A stretch of 39,012 bases of DNA from Clostridiales bacterium (GCA_018372435.1 JAHAJA010000043.1:1-39012), one strand, 5' to 3'. Numbered from the stretch's first letter, positions 1 to 9,177 are shown. Notes: generated by a model from the sequence alone, not told the origin. A program made the numbers and translations.

Positions 1-97
1 GTTTCAGGTTAAGTTGATTGAACCGCCGTGTACCGAACGGTACGCACGGTGGTGTGAGAGGTCGGGAAATTTAGTTGAATTTCCCTCCTACTCGATT
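1..97 (+). mobile_element. 3' end of a group II intron (domains V and VI)
   Basis: Domain V is a 34-nt-type hairpin. The 9-bp stem accgccgtg (22-30) pairs with cacggtggt (45-53), followed by a 2-nt cg bulge (43-44), a second 4-bp helix tacc/ggta and a gaac tetraloop (35-38). Domain VI follows as gggaaattta/aatttccc, and the typical bacterial 3' end cctactcgat falls at about 87-97. The rest of the intron, including any reverse transcriptase ORF, lies outside the window. The exact 3' splice point (96 or 97) is inferred from the usual AY ending. Confidence 0.82.
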
Positions 98-184
98 ATT
101 GTTACGGCTCTTTCATCTTGTACTACTACCGCCGCTACTGTAATTTCATTATTATATGGCTTTTCATAGATGCTATAATTTCAT
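97..184 (-). pseudogene. Possible short ORF remnant cut by the intron
   Basis: Reading the minus strand, a good ribosome binding site (aggaaggag, 188-196) precedes an ATG at 184. That frame stops after three codons. Removing one A from the triplet after ATG would open a frame running 29 codons up to the intron boundary, beginning MNYSIYEKPYNNEITV. The YEKP start resembles the short N-termini of many small clostridial peptides. I cannot name the gene. The run is short enough to be chance, so this is offered only as a candidate frameshifted and intron-interrupted gene. Confidence 0.25.
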
Positions 185-340
185 ACTCTCCTTCCTGTTT
201 TAGAATAAGAAATAATCCCTCTTTTAATGAAGTTATTTATACTTAATTCAATATAGTAAGAGAAATTTATTGAATAATATAAGCACATAAAGATAATATG
301 TATTTTAGAAAGCAGAAAATGCATCTTACTTGAATAGGGG

Positions 341-368
341 TTGCGATTTTAGTCAATAGTGATATACT
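341..368 (+). promoter_or_regulatory. Candidate promoter for the LytTR operon
   Basis: ttgcga (341-346) and tatact (363-368) are separated by 16 bp. The predicted start would lie only about 10-15 nt before the initiation codon, on top of the Shine-Dalgarno aggagg (375-380), so the leader would be extremely short. This makes the call tentative. Confidence 0.35.
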
Positions 369-389
369 GAGTTCAGGAGGTGGGAATAA

Positions 390-830
390 ATGTTAGTACA
401 TACAGAGAAGATAGAATCTGGTGAGGACGAAGTCATTATTCGTTATAAAGTTATGACAAAACAGGTTAAAGATATAATTGAGTATATGAGTGTACAAGTA
501 CCTCCAATTCTAGGATCGATAGATAAAGAACAATATATTCTCTTGCAAAATGATATCTATTATTTTGAAAGTGTTGATAATACAGTTTTTGCTTATACTA
601 AGAAAAATTCCTATGAAACAAAACACACGCTTAATGAATTAGAAAGTGTAGTATCCGATAGGCATTTTTTTCGATGTAATAAGTCTGTTATAGTGAATAT
701 TAATAAGATTCAGTCTTTGAAAAGTAACGTGGGTAATAGGATAGATGCGACCCTAGATAATCAAGAACATATCATCATATCCCGAAGATATGCTAAAGAA
801 TTTAGGAGGTGCTTGAATGGAGAGAATTAA
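390..830 (+). CDS. LytTR-domain DNA-binding regulator
   Basis: This 146-residue protein has no receiver domain. Residues about 45-143 form a LytTR DNA-binding domain with the typical pattern of an ILLQNDIYYFES strand, a TLNELE helix and the FFRCNKSVIVNINKI stretch that matches the FxRxHKSxIVNxxxI signature of the family. Such stand-alone LytTR proteins are commonly followed by a DUF3021 membrane protein, as here, where the next gene overlaps by 14 nt. The membrane partner is thought to control the regulator's activity, and the pair usually governs an adjacent transporter, here the ABC-2 genes at 1285-2972. The start is set by tcaggaggtgggaataa. The family call is firm; the regulon is inferred from position. 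Confidence 0.88.
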   Translation: MLVHTEKIESGEDEVIIRYKVMTKQVKDIIEYMSVQVPPILGSIDKEQYILLQNDIYYFESVDNTVFAYTKKNSYETKHTLNELESVVSDRHFFRCNKSVIVNINKIQSLKSNVGNRIDATLDNQEHIIISRRYAKEFRRCLNGEN

Positions 831-1266
831 ACATTATATTAAGAATGAGATGGATGTAGAGTTTTTTGGATCTGTACATGGATTAGCTATAATCTTTGTA
901 TTTGGTTTTTTTGGATGGTTGAATCAGGTAGACACTGTTCCTTTCAAATTCATATTACAAATGTGGATCGTAGGTTATATAATAGCATGGTTCCAAAAAG
1001 CATTGTTTCTTGGTAATCGGGTATATAAGAAGTCTCAATATAAGATTTGCACAGTGTTATGGAATATTGGCCCTATAGTAATACTTTTATTGTCACAGAT
1101 GATCTTAGGATGGTTCAATAATGCACCCATATGGGTTATGATTGCATTTGTTATAACTATGATTGCATATTTTATAATGCTGTGGATATTTCTAAATTTA
1201 TTCTATAAAGACGATACTAATGAATTAAATCAATTACTTAATGATTTCAAGCAATCTTCAAATTAA
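817..1266 (+). CDS. DUF3021 family four-helix membrane protein
   Basis: This 149-residue protein has four hydrophobic segments (about 20-36, 45-62, 77-97 and 103-127) and a short charged tail, matching the DUF3021 family that accompanies LytTR regulators. Its start lies inside the end of the regulator gene, with the Shine-Dalgarno taggaggtgc within that gene, so the two are translationally coupled. A likely role is membrane-bound control of the LytTR protein. This is inferred from the conserved pairing and not shown by any motif. Confidence 0.8.
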   Translation: MERIKHYIKNEMDVEFFGSVHGLAIIFVFGFFGWLNQVDTVPFKFILQMWIVGYIIAWFQKALFLGNRVYKKSQYKICTVLWNIGPIVILLLSQMILGWFNNAPIWVMIAFVITMIAYFIMLWIFLNLFYKDDTNELNQLLNDFKQSSN

Positions 1267-1284
1267 TTATAGGAGGAGTATAAG

Positions 1285-2184
1285 ATGGCTAAATGTATTG
1301 AAACTGCCAATTTAACGAAATTTTATGGAAAAGCAAGAGGTATTACAGATATTAACCTCACAGTGGAGGAAGGAGAAATATTTGGCTTTATTGGACCTAA
1401 CGGTGCAGGTAAGAGTACAACAATTAGGTCATTATTAGGTCTTATTACACCAACGTCAGGAAGGGCCCGTGTATTTGATATGGAGGTAAGGGCCAATCGA
1501 ACTAAGATTCTTAATGACATTGGATATATGCCTTCTGAGGCAATGTTCTATAATGGAATGCGTGTCGCGGAGATTATTAAATACTCTGTTGACTTACATA
1601 AGATGGATTGTAGCAGTGAAGCAAATATACTATGTGAAAGACTTAAACTTGACGTGAAGAAGAAAGTAGAAGAGCTATCACTAGGAAATCGAAAAAAGGT
1701 TTCTATTGTATGTGCGATGCAACATAATCCTAAGCTATATATATTAGATGAACCAACTAGTGGTTTAGATCCTCTCATGCAGAAAGAGTTCTTTGCATTA
1801 TTAGAAGAGAAGCATACCTCCGGTGCTACGATTTTCCTATCTTCTCATGTATTATCTGAGATTCAACATTATTGTACGAAGGCAGCAATTATACGTGAAG
1901 GCAAAATAATTGTGTGTGATACGGTAGAAGCGTTATCAAAGACCAATACAAGAAGAATCCACATAACAGGTGATGAAAAGGTTTATCCTATCATTATAGA
2001 ACAATTAAGCAGCCCAATAGAGGATTTACAAAGCAGTAATAGAGGAATAGAGTTTTTATATACTGGTGATATAAATGAACTGTTACATATTATAAGTCAA
2101 TTTACAATACAGGATATACGAATAACAGAACCAGATTTGGAAGAAATATTTATGCACTATTATGTAAATGGGGAGGAACAATAA
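1285..2184 (+). CDS. ABC transporter ATP-binding protein (ABC-2 type)
   Basis: The 299-residue ATPase has Walker A GPNGAGKS (37-44), a variant signature LSLGNRKK (131-138) and Walker B LYILDEPTSGLD (151-162), with the H-loop in LSSHVLSEI. The C-terminal 80 residues form the accessory domain common in CcmA/BcrA-type export ATPases. The gene shares one base with the permease gene that follows (TAATG), so together they should form one exporter. Substrate is unknown. Exporters of this class handle peptides, antibiotics or lipids. Position behind LytTR/DUF3021 suggests the pump is the target of that switch. Confidence 0.93.
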   Translation: MAKCIETANLTKFYGKARGITDINLTVEEGEIFGFIGPNGAGKSTTIRSLLGLITPTSGRARVFDMEVRANRTKILNDIGYMPSEAMFYNGMRVAEIIKYSVDLHKMDCSSEANILCERLKLDVKKKVEELSLGNRKKVSIVCAMQHNPKLYILDEPTSGLDPLMQKEFFALLEEKHTSGATIFLSSHVLSEIQHYCTKAAIIREGKIIVCDTVEALSKTNTRRIHITGDEKVYPIIIEQLSSPIEDLQSSNRGIEFLYTGDINELLHIISQFTIQDIRITEPDLEEIFMHYYVNGEEQ

Positions 2185-2972
2185 TGGTAGTTTATAGACA
2201 AGAAATGAAACAAAATAGAAAGACATTACTTATATGGACACTATCGGTTAGTTTTATGAGTTTTATCTGTTTACTATTGTTTTCTGAGATGAAATCCATG
2301 GTTGAGGAAATGGATGAGGTGTTTGCATCGATGGGGAATTTCACAAAAGCATTTGGAATGGATCAGATGAGTATGGGAACTATAACAGGATTCTATGGAA
2401 TTGAATGTGGTAATATATTAGGTATCGGTGGAGCCTTCTTAGCATCTTTGCTGGCTATTAATATGCTTAGTAAGGAGGAGGGAAGTCGGACAGCAGAATT
2501 CCTATTAACACACCCGATCAGTCGTGTTCGTGTTATTACGGAGAAATTACTTTCTATTATTACTCAACTTGCTATATTTAATATTGTTTTCTTCCTGTTA
2601 TCTTGTATAGGAATAGCATTACTAGGTGAAAAGGTTGAATGGGGACATTTCCTACTCTATCATGTAGCAAATTATATGTTACAATTAGAAATTGCCAGTA
2701 TCTGTTATGGAATCTCAGCATTTATTAGAAGAGGAAGTCTTGGTATAGGACTCGGGCTAGCAGCAATGTTCTATTTTCTTAATATTATTGCTAATATTAG
2801 CGATAAAGCAAAGCTAGTAAAATACCTTACACCTTTTAGCTATACGGATGCTTCTGATATCTTATCCATAGGTAAAATAGATGTTAATTACTTAATAATA
2901 GGTATATTCTTGACCTTAGCTGGTATCGTCATAGCATATATACAATATAATTCAAAAGACATTACTGCTTAG
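2184..2972 (+). CDS. ABC-2 type transporter permease
   Basis: A 262-residue integral membrane protein with about six hydrophobic segments, among them TLLIWTLSVSFMSFICLLLF near the N-terminus, IGGAFLASLLAINML, LAIFNIVFFLLSCIGIALL and YLIIGIFLTLAGIVIAYI at the end. The motif EEGSRTAEFLLTHPISR is the cytoplasmic loop typical of ABC-2 permeases, thought to contact the ATPase. It is translationally coupled to the ATPase gene and is the last gene of the LytTR operon. Confidence 0.9.
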   Translation: MVVYRQEMKQNRKTLLIWTLSVSFMSFICLLLFSEMKSMVEEMDEVFASMGNFTKAFGMDQMSMGTITGFYGIECGNILGIGGAFLASLLAINMLSKEEGSRTAEFLLTHPISRVRVITEKLLSIITQLAIFNIVFFLLSCIGIALLGEKVEWGHFLLYHVANYMLQLEIASICYGISAFIRRGSLGIGLGLAAMFYFLNIIANISDKAKLVKYLTPFSYTDASDILSIGKIDVNYLIIGIFLTLAGIVIAYIQYNSKDITA

Positions 2973-3118
2973 ATAAGGGTATGTATAGGAATGTATAGGT
3001 TTTGGAAAAAGACGTTACTGTATAAGGAAGGAACTATATTGACGTTTGAGAATGATATAACCGCATAGGTAAGAAATATATGACGATAACTGCATAAATA
3101 ACGGAATATTAATATAAG

Positions 3119-3192
3119 AAAAAGGACTGATACATAATATTCAATCAAATATTAAAACCATTGATTGAATAGGAGTATGATCAGTCCTTTTA
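3119..3192 (+). terminator. Large nested hairpin ending the ABC operon
   Basis: An outer stem aaaggactgat (3121-3131) pairs with atcagtccttt (3180-3190), and an inner perfect 10-bp stem attcaatcaa/ttgattgaat lies at 3139-3170. T-rich sequence follows on the plus strand and an A-run precedes it, so it may work in both directions. The stretch 2973-3118 otherwise holds nothing I can support. Confidence 0.65.
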
Positions 3193-3347
3193 TATAATCT
3201 TAAAAAGATATAACGTACTTTCTATGGCCTAGCATAAGGTATTTTCCTATATATTCATTTGGTTGCAGTACCAATATGCGTTTTTGGGGCATTGTTTTTT
3301 ATAATGTAATACCAACAAATTCGAGCAAAACATTCTTCATGGTATCT

Positions 3348-3398
3348 GTTTTAAAATCATATTCTCATATAACGGCGCGGGAATGATTTAAAACAATA
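3348..3398. repeat. Imperfect inverted repeat downstream of the subtilase gene
   Basis: tgttttaaaatcat on the left matches atgatttaaaaca on the right across a GC-richer centre containing acggcgcggg. It lies 80-130 nt past the stop of the minus-strand subtilase and could act as its terminator, although the U-run is weak. Nothing else was recognised between 3193 and 3474. Confidence 0.35.
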
Positions 3399-3474
3399 TT
3401 ATACTTTACACTATCTAATAATAATTTGGATTTTGTGCGTGATATATAAAGTTAATTCAGCTGATGATATGGAA

Positions 3475-5475
3475 TTATTTCTTAACCGTTACATTACAAG
3501 AAGCTCTAATACCATTATCAGTAGTGGCAGATATCTTGCAACTGCCTTGTTTTTTGGCAGTTACAACACCCTTAGAATTGACTTTAGCTACTAATTTATT
3601 CGAACTGGTAAACGTAATAGAACATTTTATATTAGGTACAGCCTTTAGGGTAAAGGTCTTATCTACTATTAGCGTTTTCTTAGTAGAAGATAATGTTATA
3701 CTTGTTGGGGCACTGATGGTTACAGGAACAACTAACATTGTCTCATTGCCAAAAGTATCAATGGCATAGATTGTGAAAGTGGTAGTAGTATCTATTTCTG
3801 ATATAGTGGCTGTATTACCTGATACAATTAACCTAGTACCGTTACTACCAGAGGCAAAGTAGGAGGCTGTTTGTTCTCCTTTTGCATAAGATACTTTGGA
3901 TAGATTATTGTCTGGATCACTTACCATTAATACTAGATTTTTCTTGTAAGTGTTTGGTAGGTTCGTTATTTTACTATGTATAATTGGTGCATTCTTATCT
4001 ACTGTTATAGTGCTGGAATCACGAGTCAATGCTCCATATATGTCTAGCATTCCACCGGTGGATATCTTACCGCTTAATGCAGGTAAGGGTTTAGCGGTTT
4101 CAAGAAGAATTTTTGATGCTTGTAACATAGTTACATCTGTGAAGTAAGAATATATCTCTGCTAGGCCACCGGCTACCATTGGAGCACTCATTGATGTTCC
4201 TGTAAAATAATCATAGCCATTCTCTGTAATTGTACTATAGATACAAGTACCAGGAGCAGCAATATCGACACTCTTAAGACCATAATTAGAACTGCTATTT
4301 AAAGTACCTGTGGGGGTTAAATTTGCCACGGATATTATGTTATTACAATCATATGAAGCTGGATAGGTAGGGGTAATGTCATTGTTTATTCCATTATAAT
4401 TACGATCACCGTTACCAGAGGCAATAACGAAGACCATATTTGATTCTGAAATTGTTTTCTTTAAGATTGAATCGACAGAAGAATTGGTTTTTGTAGCTTC
4501 ATAACCAAGACTTAAGTTGCAAATCTGAGCTCCCATCTTTTGTGCATATTTGATACCAGCTACAATATCAACAGTCGATCCATATCCGTCTTTTCCACCT
4601 AACACTTTAACTGGCAGGATCTTGATATTAGTGTTAGAAGCAACTCCTGCTATACCAGTAGAATTCACACCAGCGCCAATAATACCAGCACAATGGGTTC
4701 CATGATCGTTCTCTTCGCTAGAACTTTCATAGTCAGTTACATCATTATTCTTACCAACAAAATTCCAACCGTTAACATCATCTATGTAACCGTTCGCATC
4801 ATTATCAATCCTATCCCCTGGAATCTCTGCGGTATTGGTGTAGATAATCCCTTGTAAATCAGTGTGAGTAATATCAATTCCTGTATCTACGATTGCAATA
4901 GTAACAGAGCGACCATTGGAAAATTGAGACCATGCTGGTTCAATATTAATATCAATACCAGAAGTAGCTGTAACATTATACTTAGCATACCTTGAATACT
5001 TGAGATTAGTAGTATCAATTGGATAATCAAAGTAGGAGTTATAGGTAAAGGAACCATCATTACGTGTCCACCATTGTTTACTATAATCAGGTTCATTTGT
5101 CTGGCCAAGTAATTGATATGTATAATTTGGTTGTATAGATGCAACGTTAGGATCTGTAGAGTATTCCTCTAATTTCTCCTTTAACGTGCTGTCATCCTTA
5201 GCAGTTACAAGAAACAGATTTTCATCTATTGCCTCAACTCGAGTGGACTTATCCTTCGATAGTGTACGAAATGTTTGGTCTGAAGAAACAGAATGTATGT
5301 AGCTAACGATAATCTCTCTGTTGTTATAATTGGATGTATCTGTAGAAATCTCCTCCGAAGTGGAGACAGATTCTAATGTCCTAGCACTTACGTTAGGTAG
5401 GTTAGTATAAGGGACTGTACTTATCATTAGACTAAGGCAGAGTAATGTACTGATAGAAATTCCTTTAAGTTTCAT
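3475..5475 (-). CDS. Secreted S8 family serine protease (subtilase) with Big2-like tail
   Basis: The 666-residue protein has a signal peptide (1-31, cleavage near NVSA), an inhibitor-type propeptide region (about 52-120, REIIVSYIHS to IQPNYTYQ), and a subtilisin catalytic domain. The triad is visible as Asp197 in IAIVDTGID, His258 in NDHGTHCAGI and Ser428 in FTGTSMSAPMVAGG, with oxyanion Asn355 in ASGNGD. The insertion DNDANGYIDDVNGWNF is typical of one bacterial subtilase group and probably binds calcium. The C-terminus (about 590-665) is a Big_2 Ig-like domain (VNSKGVVTAKKQGSCKISATT). There is no sortase motif, so release into the medium or loose wall binding is likely, serving extracellular protein breakdown. 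It stands alone with its own upstream region; the Shine-Dalgarno (aaaggg) is weak. Confidence 0.95.
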   Translation of the reverse strand: MKLKGISISTLLCLSLMISTVPYTNLPNVSARTLESVSTSEEISTDTSNYNNREIIVSYIHSVSSDQTFRTLSKDKSTRVEAIDENLFLVTAKDDSTLKEKLEEYSTDPNVASIQPNYTYQLLGQTNEPDYSKQWWTRNDGSFTYNSYFDYPIDTTNLKYSRYAKYNVTATSGIDINIEPAWSQFSNGRSVTIAIVDTGIDITHTDLQGIIYTNTAEIPGDRIDNDANGYIDDVNGWNFVGKNNDVTDYESSSEENDHGTHCAGIIGAGVNSTGIAGVASNTNIKILPVKVLGGKDGYGSTVDIVAGIKYAQKMGAQICNLSLGYEATKTNSSVDSILKKTISESNMVFVIASGNGDRNYNGINNDITPTYPASYDCNNIISVANLTPTGTLNSSSNYGLKSVDIAAPGTCIYSTITENGYDYFTGTSMSAPMVAGGLAEIYSYFTDVTMLQASKILLETAKPLPALSGKISTGGMLDIYGALTRDSSTITVDKNAPIIHSKITNLPNTYKKNLVLMVSDPDNNLSKVSYAKGEQTASYFASGSNGTRLIVSGNTATISEIDTTTTFTIYAIDTFGNETMLVVPVTISAPTSITLSSTKKTLIVDKTFTLKAVPNIKCSITFTSSNKLVAKVNSKGVVTAKKQGSCKISATTDNGIRASCNVTVKK

Positions 5476-5753
5476 ATGTATTGCCCTTTCTGTTATTCGT
5501 TATTTTATGTGTATTGATGGAATAATATTACATACCACTATAACTATGAAATGTGGCATTAATGTGATAAAATAATAAATTATACGGAAAATACGTATAT
5601 TTGGTAATAATCAAATATAGCAGACTAAATTATGTTGGTACAGATAGGGGTAATTATGAGTAAAAGCAGTTCATACTCCATTAGCTTTGTCGTGTTGAGG
5701 TTTATGATATACATGGGATTAAAGTTAAAAGAATATGCATATGGAGGTAAGTA

Positions 5754-6275
5754 ATGGAAGAATTAGTAATATATGAAAAGAAAAAACAAGCATATAAACT
5801 TCTTGGACAAGCGTTTTTAATGACAGGTGCATCAGGAGTACTTTTGTATATGGGAATTGTTGAAGAAAATTTTCTCTTTGATGTTATGGGCGGATTGGGA
5901 AGCTTCTTCTTTTTGATTTGTACAGTTGTACAGTTCATAAGAGTTATAAAGAAAAAGCCATTATTCATTATAAAAGAGAATGGAGTAGAAGATACATCCA
6001 CAGCCACTTCAGTAGGGTTTGTTACTTATGATGCTATTAAAGAAATTGTTATAGGTAAGATACTAGGGAAAGAATGTATTGGATTATATCTGACGGATAT
6101 CGACACATTCTTAGAGTCCTTACCTCCAGTTAAACAAAAAGCCATACAAAGTAATCTAGCAAACAAATTTCCGCCAATTCTGTTACGGGTTGATAGTATC
6201 GAGGAAAAGACTGGGCGAGATATCTATGAGGAGTTACAACAAGTATATGAGTCTTATGTAGGAAATAAGCAATAA
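5754..6275 (+). CDS. Two-helix membrane protein of unknown function (STM3941-like)
   Basis: The 173-residue protein has two adjacent membrane helices (about 20-38 and 42-63) followed by a soluble domain. KKKPLFIIKENGVEDTST leading into YDAIKEIVIGKILGKECIGLYL resembles the PH-like domain of STM3941-type conserved proteins. I cannot assign a function. The start is set by ggaggtaagta directly before ATG. It is a single gene sharing a bidirectional terminator with clpB. Confidence 0.75.
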   Translation: MEELVIYEKKKQAYKLLGQAFLMTGASGVLLYMGIVEENFLFDVMGGLGSFFFLICTVVQFIRVIKKKPLFIIKENGVEDTSTATSVGFVTYDAIKEIVIGKILGKECIGLYLTDIDTFLESLPPVKQKAIQSNLANKFPPILLRVDSIEEKTGRDIYEELQQVYESYVGNKQ

Positions 6276-6280
6276 AAGTT

Positions 6281-6319
6281 AACACCCCTGAATAGAAAGT
6301 ATCCTATTCGGGGGTGTTT
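6281..6319. terminator. Bidirectional terminator between the 5754 gene and clpB
   Basis: Perfect 15-bp stem aacacccctgaatag (6281-6295) with ctattcgggggtgtt (6304-6318), loop aaagtatc. T residues follow on the plus strand and the A-rich aataaaag on the other side gives a U-run for the minus strand. Confidence 0.85.
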
Positions 6320-6331
6320 CATCTTGTAATA

Positions 6332-8920
6332 TTAAGATTTTCTTCTAGCCGTAAGTGCACCATTCTCTACGTCAATAAGGATCGTATCTGTTTGATGAAC
6401 GGCATCGCTTAGAATTAGTTTAGCAGTAAGTGTTTCTACATGTTTTTGTAGATAACGTTTTAATGGTCTAGCACCATATAGAGGATCGTAGGCTTCTTCT
6501 GTTATAAAGCCTATTGCAGCTTCTGTAAGTTCTAGGTGAAGTTCTTTGTCCTCAAGGCGTTTGTTAAGGTCTTTGATTAAAAGGTCAATGATGTTACGAA
6601 TATTGCCTTTGGTTAATGGTTTGAACATAATAATCTCATCGAGCCTGTTCAGAAACTCTGGGCGGAAATGAGCTCGTAATTCCTCCATAACCAAGTTTGC
6701 ATTCTGTGGATTAATATCGCCATTGTCGTCAATCCCTTCTAATAGATAACTAGATCCGATATTAGAGGTTAGGATAATAATGGTATTCTTAAAATCTACA
6801 GTGCGACCTTGAGAGTCTGTTATACGTCCATCATCAAGTACTTGTAATAATACGTTGAATACATCCGGATGAGCTTTCTCAATTTCATCAAATAAAATTA
6901 CGGAGTAAGGCTTACGTCTAACAGCTTCTGTTAATTGGCCACCTTCGTCATACCCAACATATCCTGGAGGCGCTCCGATTAATCTAGATACAGAGTATTT
7001 CTCCATGTATTCACTCATATCGATACGGACCATATTCTGTTCATTGTCGAATAGGCCAGCAGCAAGTGCCTTGGCAAGTTCTGTTTTACCAACGCCAGTA
7101 GGTCCAAGGAATAAGAAGGAACCAATTGGTTTAGTTGGGTCTTTAATACCTGCCTTAGAACGTAAGATGGCTTCAGAAACTTTGGTAACACCTTCATCTT
7201 GACCAACAACTCGTTTGTGAAGTTCATCATCGAGGTGAAGTGTCTTATTGCGTTCGCTCTCTGTTAACTTAGCAACAGGAATTCCTGTCCATCTAGAGAT
7301 GATACGAGCAATTTCTTCATCAGATACATTCTCATGAATAAGAGTATGCTCCTCAGATTTCACCCTGTTTTCTTCTTCCTCTAATTGCTTCTCGAGTGCT
7401 GGTAGCTGACCATATTGAAGTTCGGCAGCACGGTTTAGATCGTAATTACGTTTAGCAACCTCGATTTCATTCTTAAGGGATTCATATTCTTCTTTTAATT
7501 TCTGAACTTTTTCAACAGAAGCTTTTTCATTATCCCAAATTGCCTTCTGACTGGCAAATTCTTCGCGTAGTTCAGCTAATTCTTTTTGCAAGGTATCAAG
7601 ACGTTCCATACTTAATCGATCCGTTTCTTTCTTAAGAGCAGCTTCCTCGATTTCCATTTGCATAATACGTCTTTGTACGTCATCGAGTTCAGTAGGGAGA
7701 GAGTCAAGCTCGGTCTTAATAAGGGCACAAGCTTCATCAACTAGGTCGATTGCCTTATCAGGTAAGAAACGGTCTGTAATATATCGATCTGCTAAAGTGG
7801 CAGCAGATACTAATGCAGCATCGGTAATCTTAACACCATGGAATACTTCATAACGTTCTTTCAGACCTCTTAGAATAGAAATGGTATCTTCAACCGTAGG
7901 TTCATCTACCATAACAGGTTGGAAACGACGTTCAAGGGCAGCATCTTTCTCAATATACATACGATATTCATTAAGCGTAGTGGCACCGATACAGTGTAAT
8001 TCACCTCTTGCAAGCATAGGTTTTAACATATTACCTGCGTCCATAGAACCTTCGGTTTTACCAGCACCTACAATAGTATGAAGCTCATCGATGAAGAGAA
8101 TAATCTGTCCATCACTATTCTTTACTTCTTCAAGAACCGCTTTTAGACGTTCTTCAAACTCACCACGGTACTTAGCACCAGCTACTAAAGAGCCCATATC
8201 AAGAGCAAATAATCTCTTATTCTTAAGAGATTGGGGAACGTCTCCACGGACGATACGTTGGGCTAGCCCCTCAACGACTGCCGTTTTACCTACACCAGGT
8301 TCACCAATGAGTACTGGATTATTCTTCGATTTACGAGATAAGATACGGATTACGTTTCGAATCTCGCTATCACGACCAATTACAGGGTCTAATTTTTGTT
8401 CTTTGGCACGTTCAACAAGATCATAACCGTATTTGTTAAGAGTATCATACGTATCTTCTGGTGTATCGCTAGTAACTTTCTTATTGCCTCGTACACTGGA
8501 AAGTGCTTGAAGAAAGTTATCACGAGTGATTCCAAAGTCTTTGAATAAGTCTTTTAGGTCTTTATTAGGTTGTTTCAATAAGCTTAGGAATAGATGTTCT
8601 ACAGAAACATATTCATCACCCATGGCTTTTGCTTCATTTTCAGCATAGATTAATACTTTGTTTAATCCATTGCTGATATAAACTTGAATGTTGCCGCTAA
8701 CCTTTGGTCTTTTCTCAAGTAGTCCTCTTACCTGTGCTTCAAAGACATCGGTATTGATATCCATCTTCTCTAGTAGCTTTCTTATTAAACTATCATCAAT
8801 GGTAAGAATACTATATAGAAAATGTTCTTGGTCAATTTCTTGATGTCCGTATTCATAAGCAAGTTTTTCACAGTTTTGAACTGCTTCCATTGATTTTTGA
8901 GTAAATTTATTTATATTCAT
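6332..8920 (-). CDS. clpB: ClpB-type disaggregase, AAA+ chaperone
   Basis: The 862-residue protein has a double Clp N-domain (1-145), a first AAA+ module with Walker A GEPGVGKT (206-213) and Walker B ILFIDE (274-279), a long coiled-coil middle domain (about 405-530), and a second AAA+ module with Walker A GPTGVGKT (606-613) and VILFDEIEKAHPDV. The coiled coil and the lack of a ClpP-binding loop mark it as ClpB rather than ClpA/ClpC. It resolubilises aggregates with DnaK. The start is at 8920, behind aaggaggaatcact; an in-frame ATG nine codons upstream has no suitable Shine-Dalgarno. No CIRCE repeat is visible upstream. Confidence 0.97.
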   Translation of the reverse strand: MNINKFTQKSMEAVQNCEKLAYEYGHQEIDQEHFLYSILTIDDSLIRKLLEKMDINTDVFEAQVRGLLEKRPKVSGNIQVYISNGLNKVLIYAENEAKAMGDEYVSVEHLFLSLLKQPNKDLKDLFKDFGITRDNFLQALSSVRGNKKVTSDTPEDTYDTLNKYGYDLVERAKEQKLDPVIGRDSEIRNVIRILSRKSKNNPVLIGEPGVGKTAVVEGLAQRIVRGDVPQSLKNKRLFALDMGSLVAGAKYRGEFEERLKAVLEEVKNSDGQIILFIDELHTIVGAGKTEGSMDAGNMLKPMLARGELHCIGATTLNEYRMYIEKDAALERRFQPVMVDEPTVEDTISILRGLKERYEVFHGVKITDAALVSAATLADRYITDRFLPDKAIDLVDEACALIKTELDSLPTELDDVQRRIMQMEIEEAALKKETDRLSMERLDTLQKELAELREEFASQKAIWDNEKASVEKVQKLKEEYESLKNEIEVAKRNYDLNRAAELQYGQLPALEKQLEEEENRVKSEEHTLIHENVSDEEIARIISRWTGIPVAKLTESERNKTLHLDDELHKRVVGQDEGVTKVSEAILRSKAGIKDPTKPIGSFLFLGPTGVGKTELAKALAAGLFDNEQNMVRIDMSEYMEKYSVSRLIGAPPGYVGYDEGGQLTEAVRRKPYSVILFDEIEKAHPDVFNVLLQVLDDGRITDSQGRTVDFKNTIIILTSNIGSSYLLEGIDDNGDINPQNANLVMEELRAHFRPEFLNRLDEIIMFKPLTKGNIRNIIDLLIKDLNKRLEDKELHLELTEAAIGFITEEAYDPLYGARPLKRYLQKHVETLTAKLILSDAVHQTDTILIDVENGALTARRKS

Positions 8921-8980
8921 AGTGATTCCTCCTTCTTTTATTAACAAAGGGAAATTAAAATCCTTGTTTGTTCTATAACT

Positions 8981-9009
8981 AATATAACACCTATAATATA
9001 AAAATGCAA
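8981..9009 (-). promoter_or_regulatory. clpB promoter
   Basis: On the minus strand TTGCAT (9004-9009) and TATATT (8981-8986) are 17 bp apart, giving a leader of about 55 nt. I see no CIRCE palindrome and no convincing CtsR tandem heptamer, so heat control is not evident from sequence. Confidence 0.6.
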
Positions 9010-9106
9010 TAGTAAATTTACAAAGTTTTTAAATTGTCTTGTTATATATATTTTGCACCAAATAGGTATATGATTATTCATATGAGAAGGGGTGGGAAGT
9101 TAATAT

Positions 9107-9138
9107 GAAGAGATGAAGAGATGGAGAGATGAAGAGAT
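9107..9138 (+). repeat. Four tandem copies of an 8-bp unit (GRAGAGAT)
   Basis: gaagagat, gaagagat, ggagagat, gaagagat lie end to end in the noncoding gap between clpB and the esterase gene. Reading frames through it stop at once (ATGAAGAGATGA), so this is a noncoding microsatellite, probably from slippage. Confidence 0.8.
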
Positions 9139-9177
9139 GTAAAAGGTGTGGAGAAGTTACGACATCTATTGAAAGTG

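Noticed and set aside
3464..3769. Plus-strand ORF antisense to the subtilase C-terminus
   Set aside because: The minus-strand frame encodes a clear Big2 domain, so this is a shadow.
8091..8426. Plus-strand ORF inside clpB
   Set aside because: It is antisense to a strongly conserved AAA+ coding region and has no family resemblance.
8921..9010. CIRCE or CtsR operator before clpB
   Set aside because: No TTAGCACTC-N9-GAGTGCTAA repeat and no tandem GGTCAAA-type heptamers were found.
9107..9138. Possible CRISPR or small coding repeat
   Set aside because: The units are 8 bp without spacers, and all frames stop immediately.
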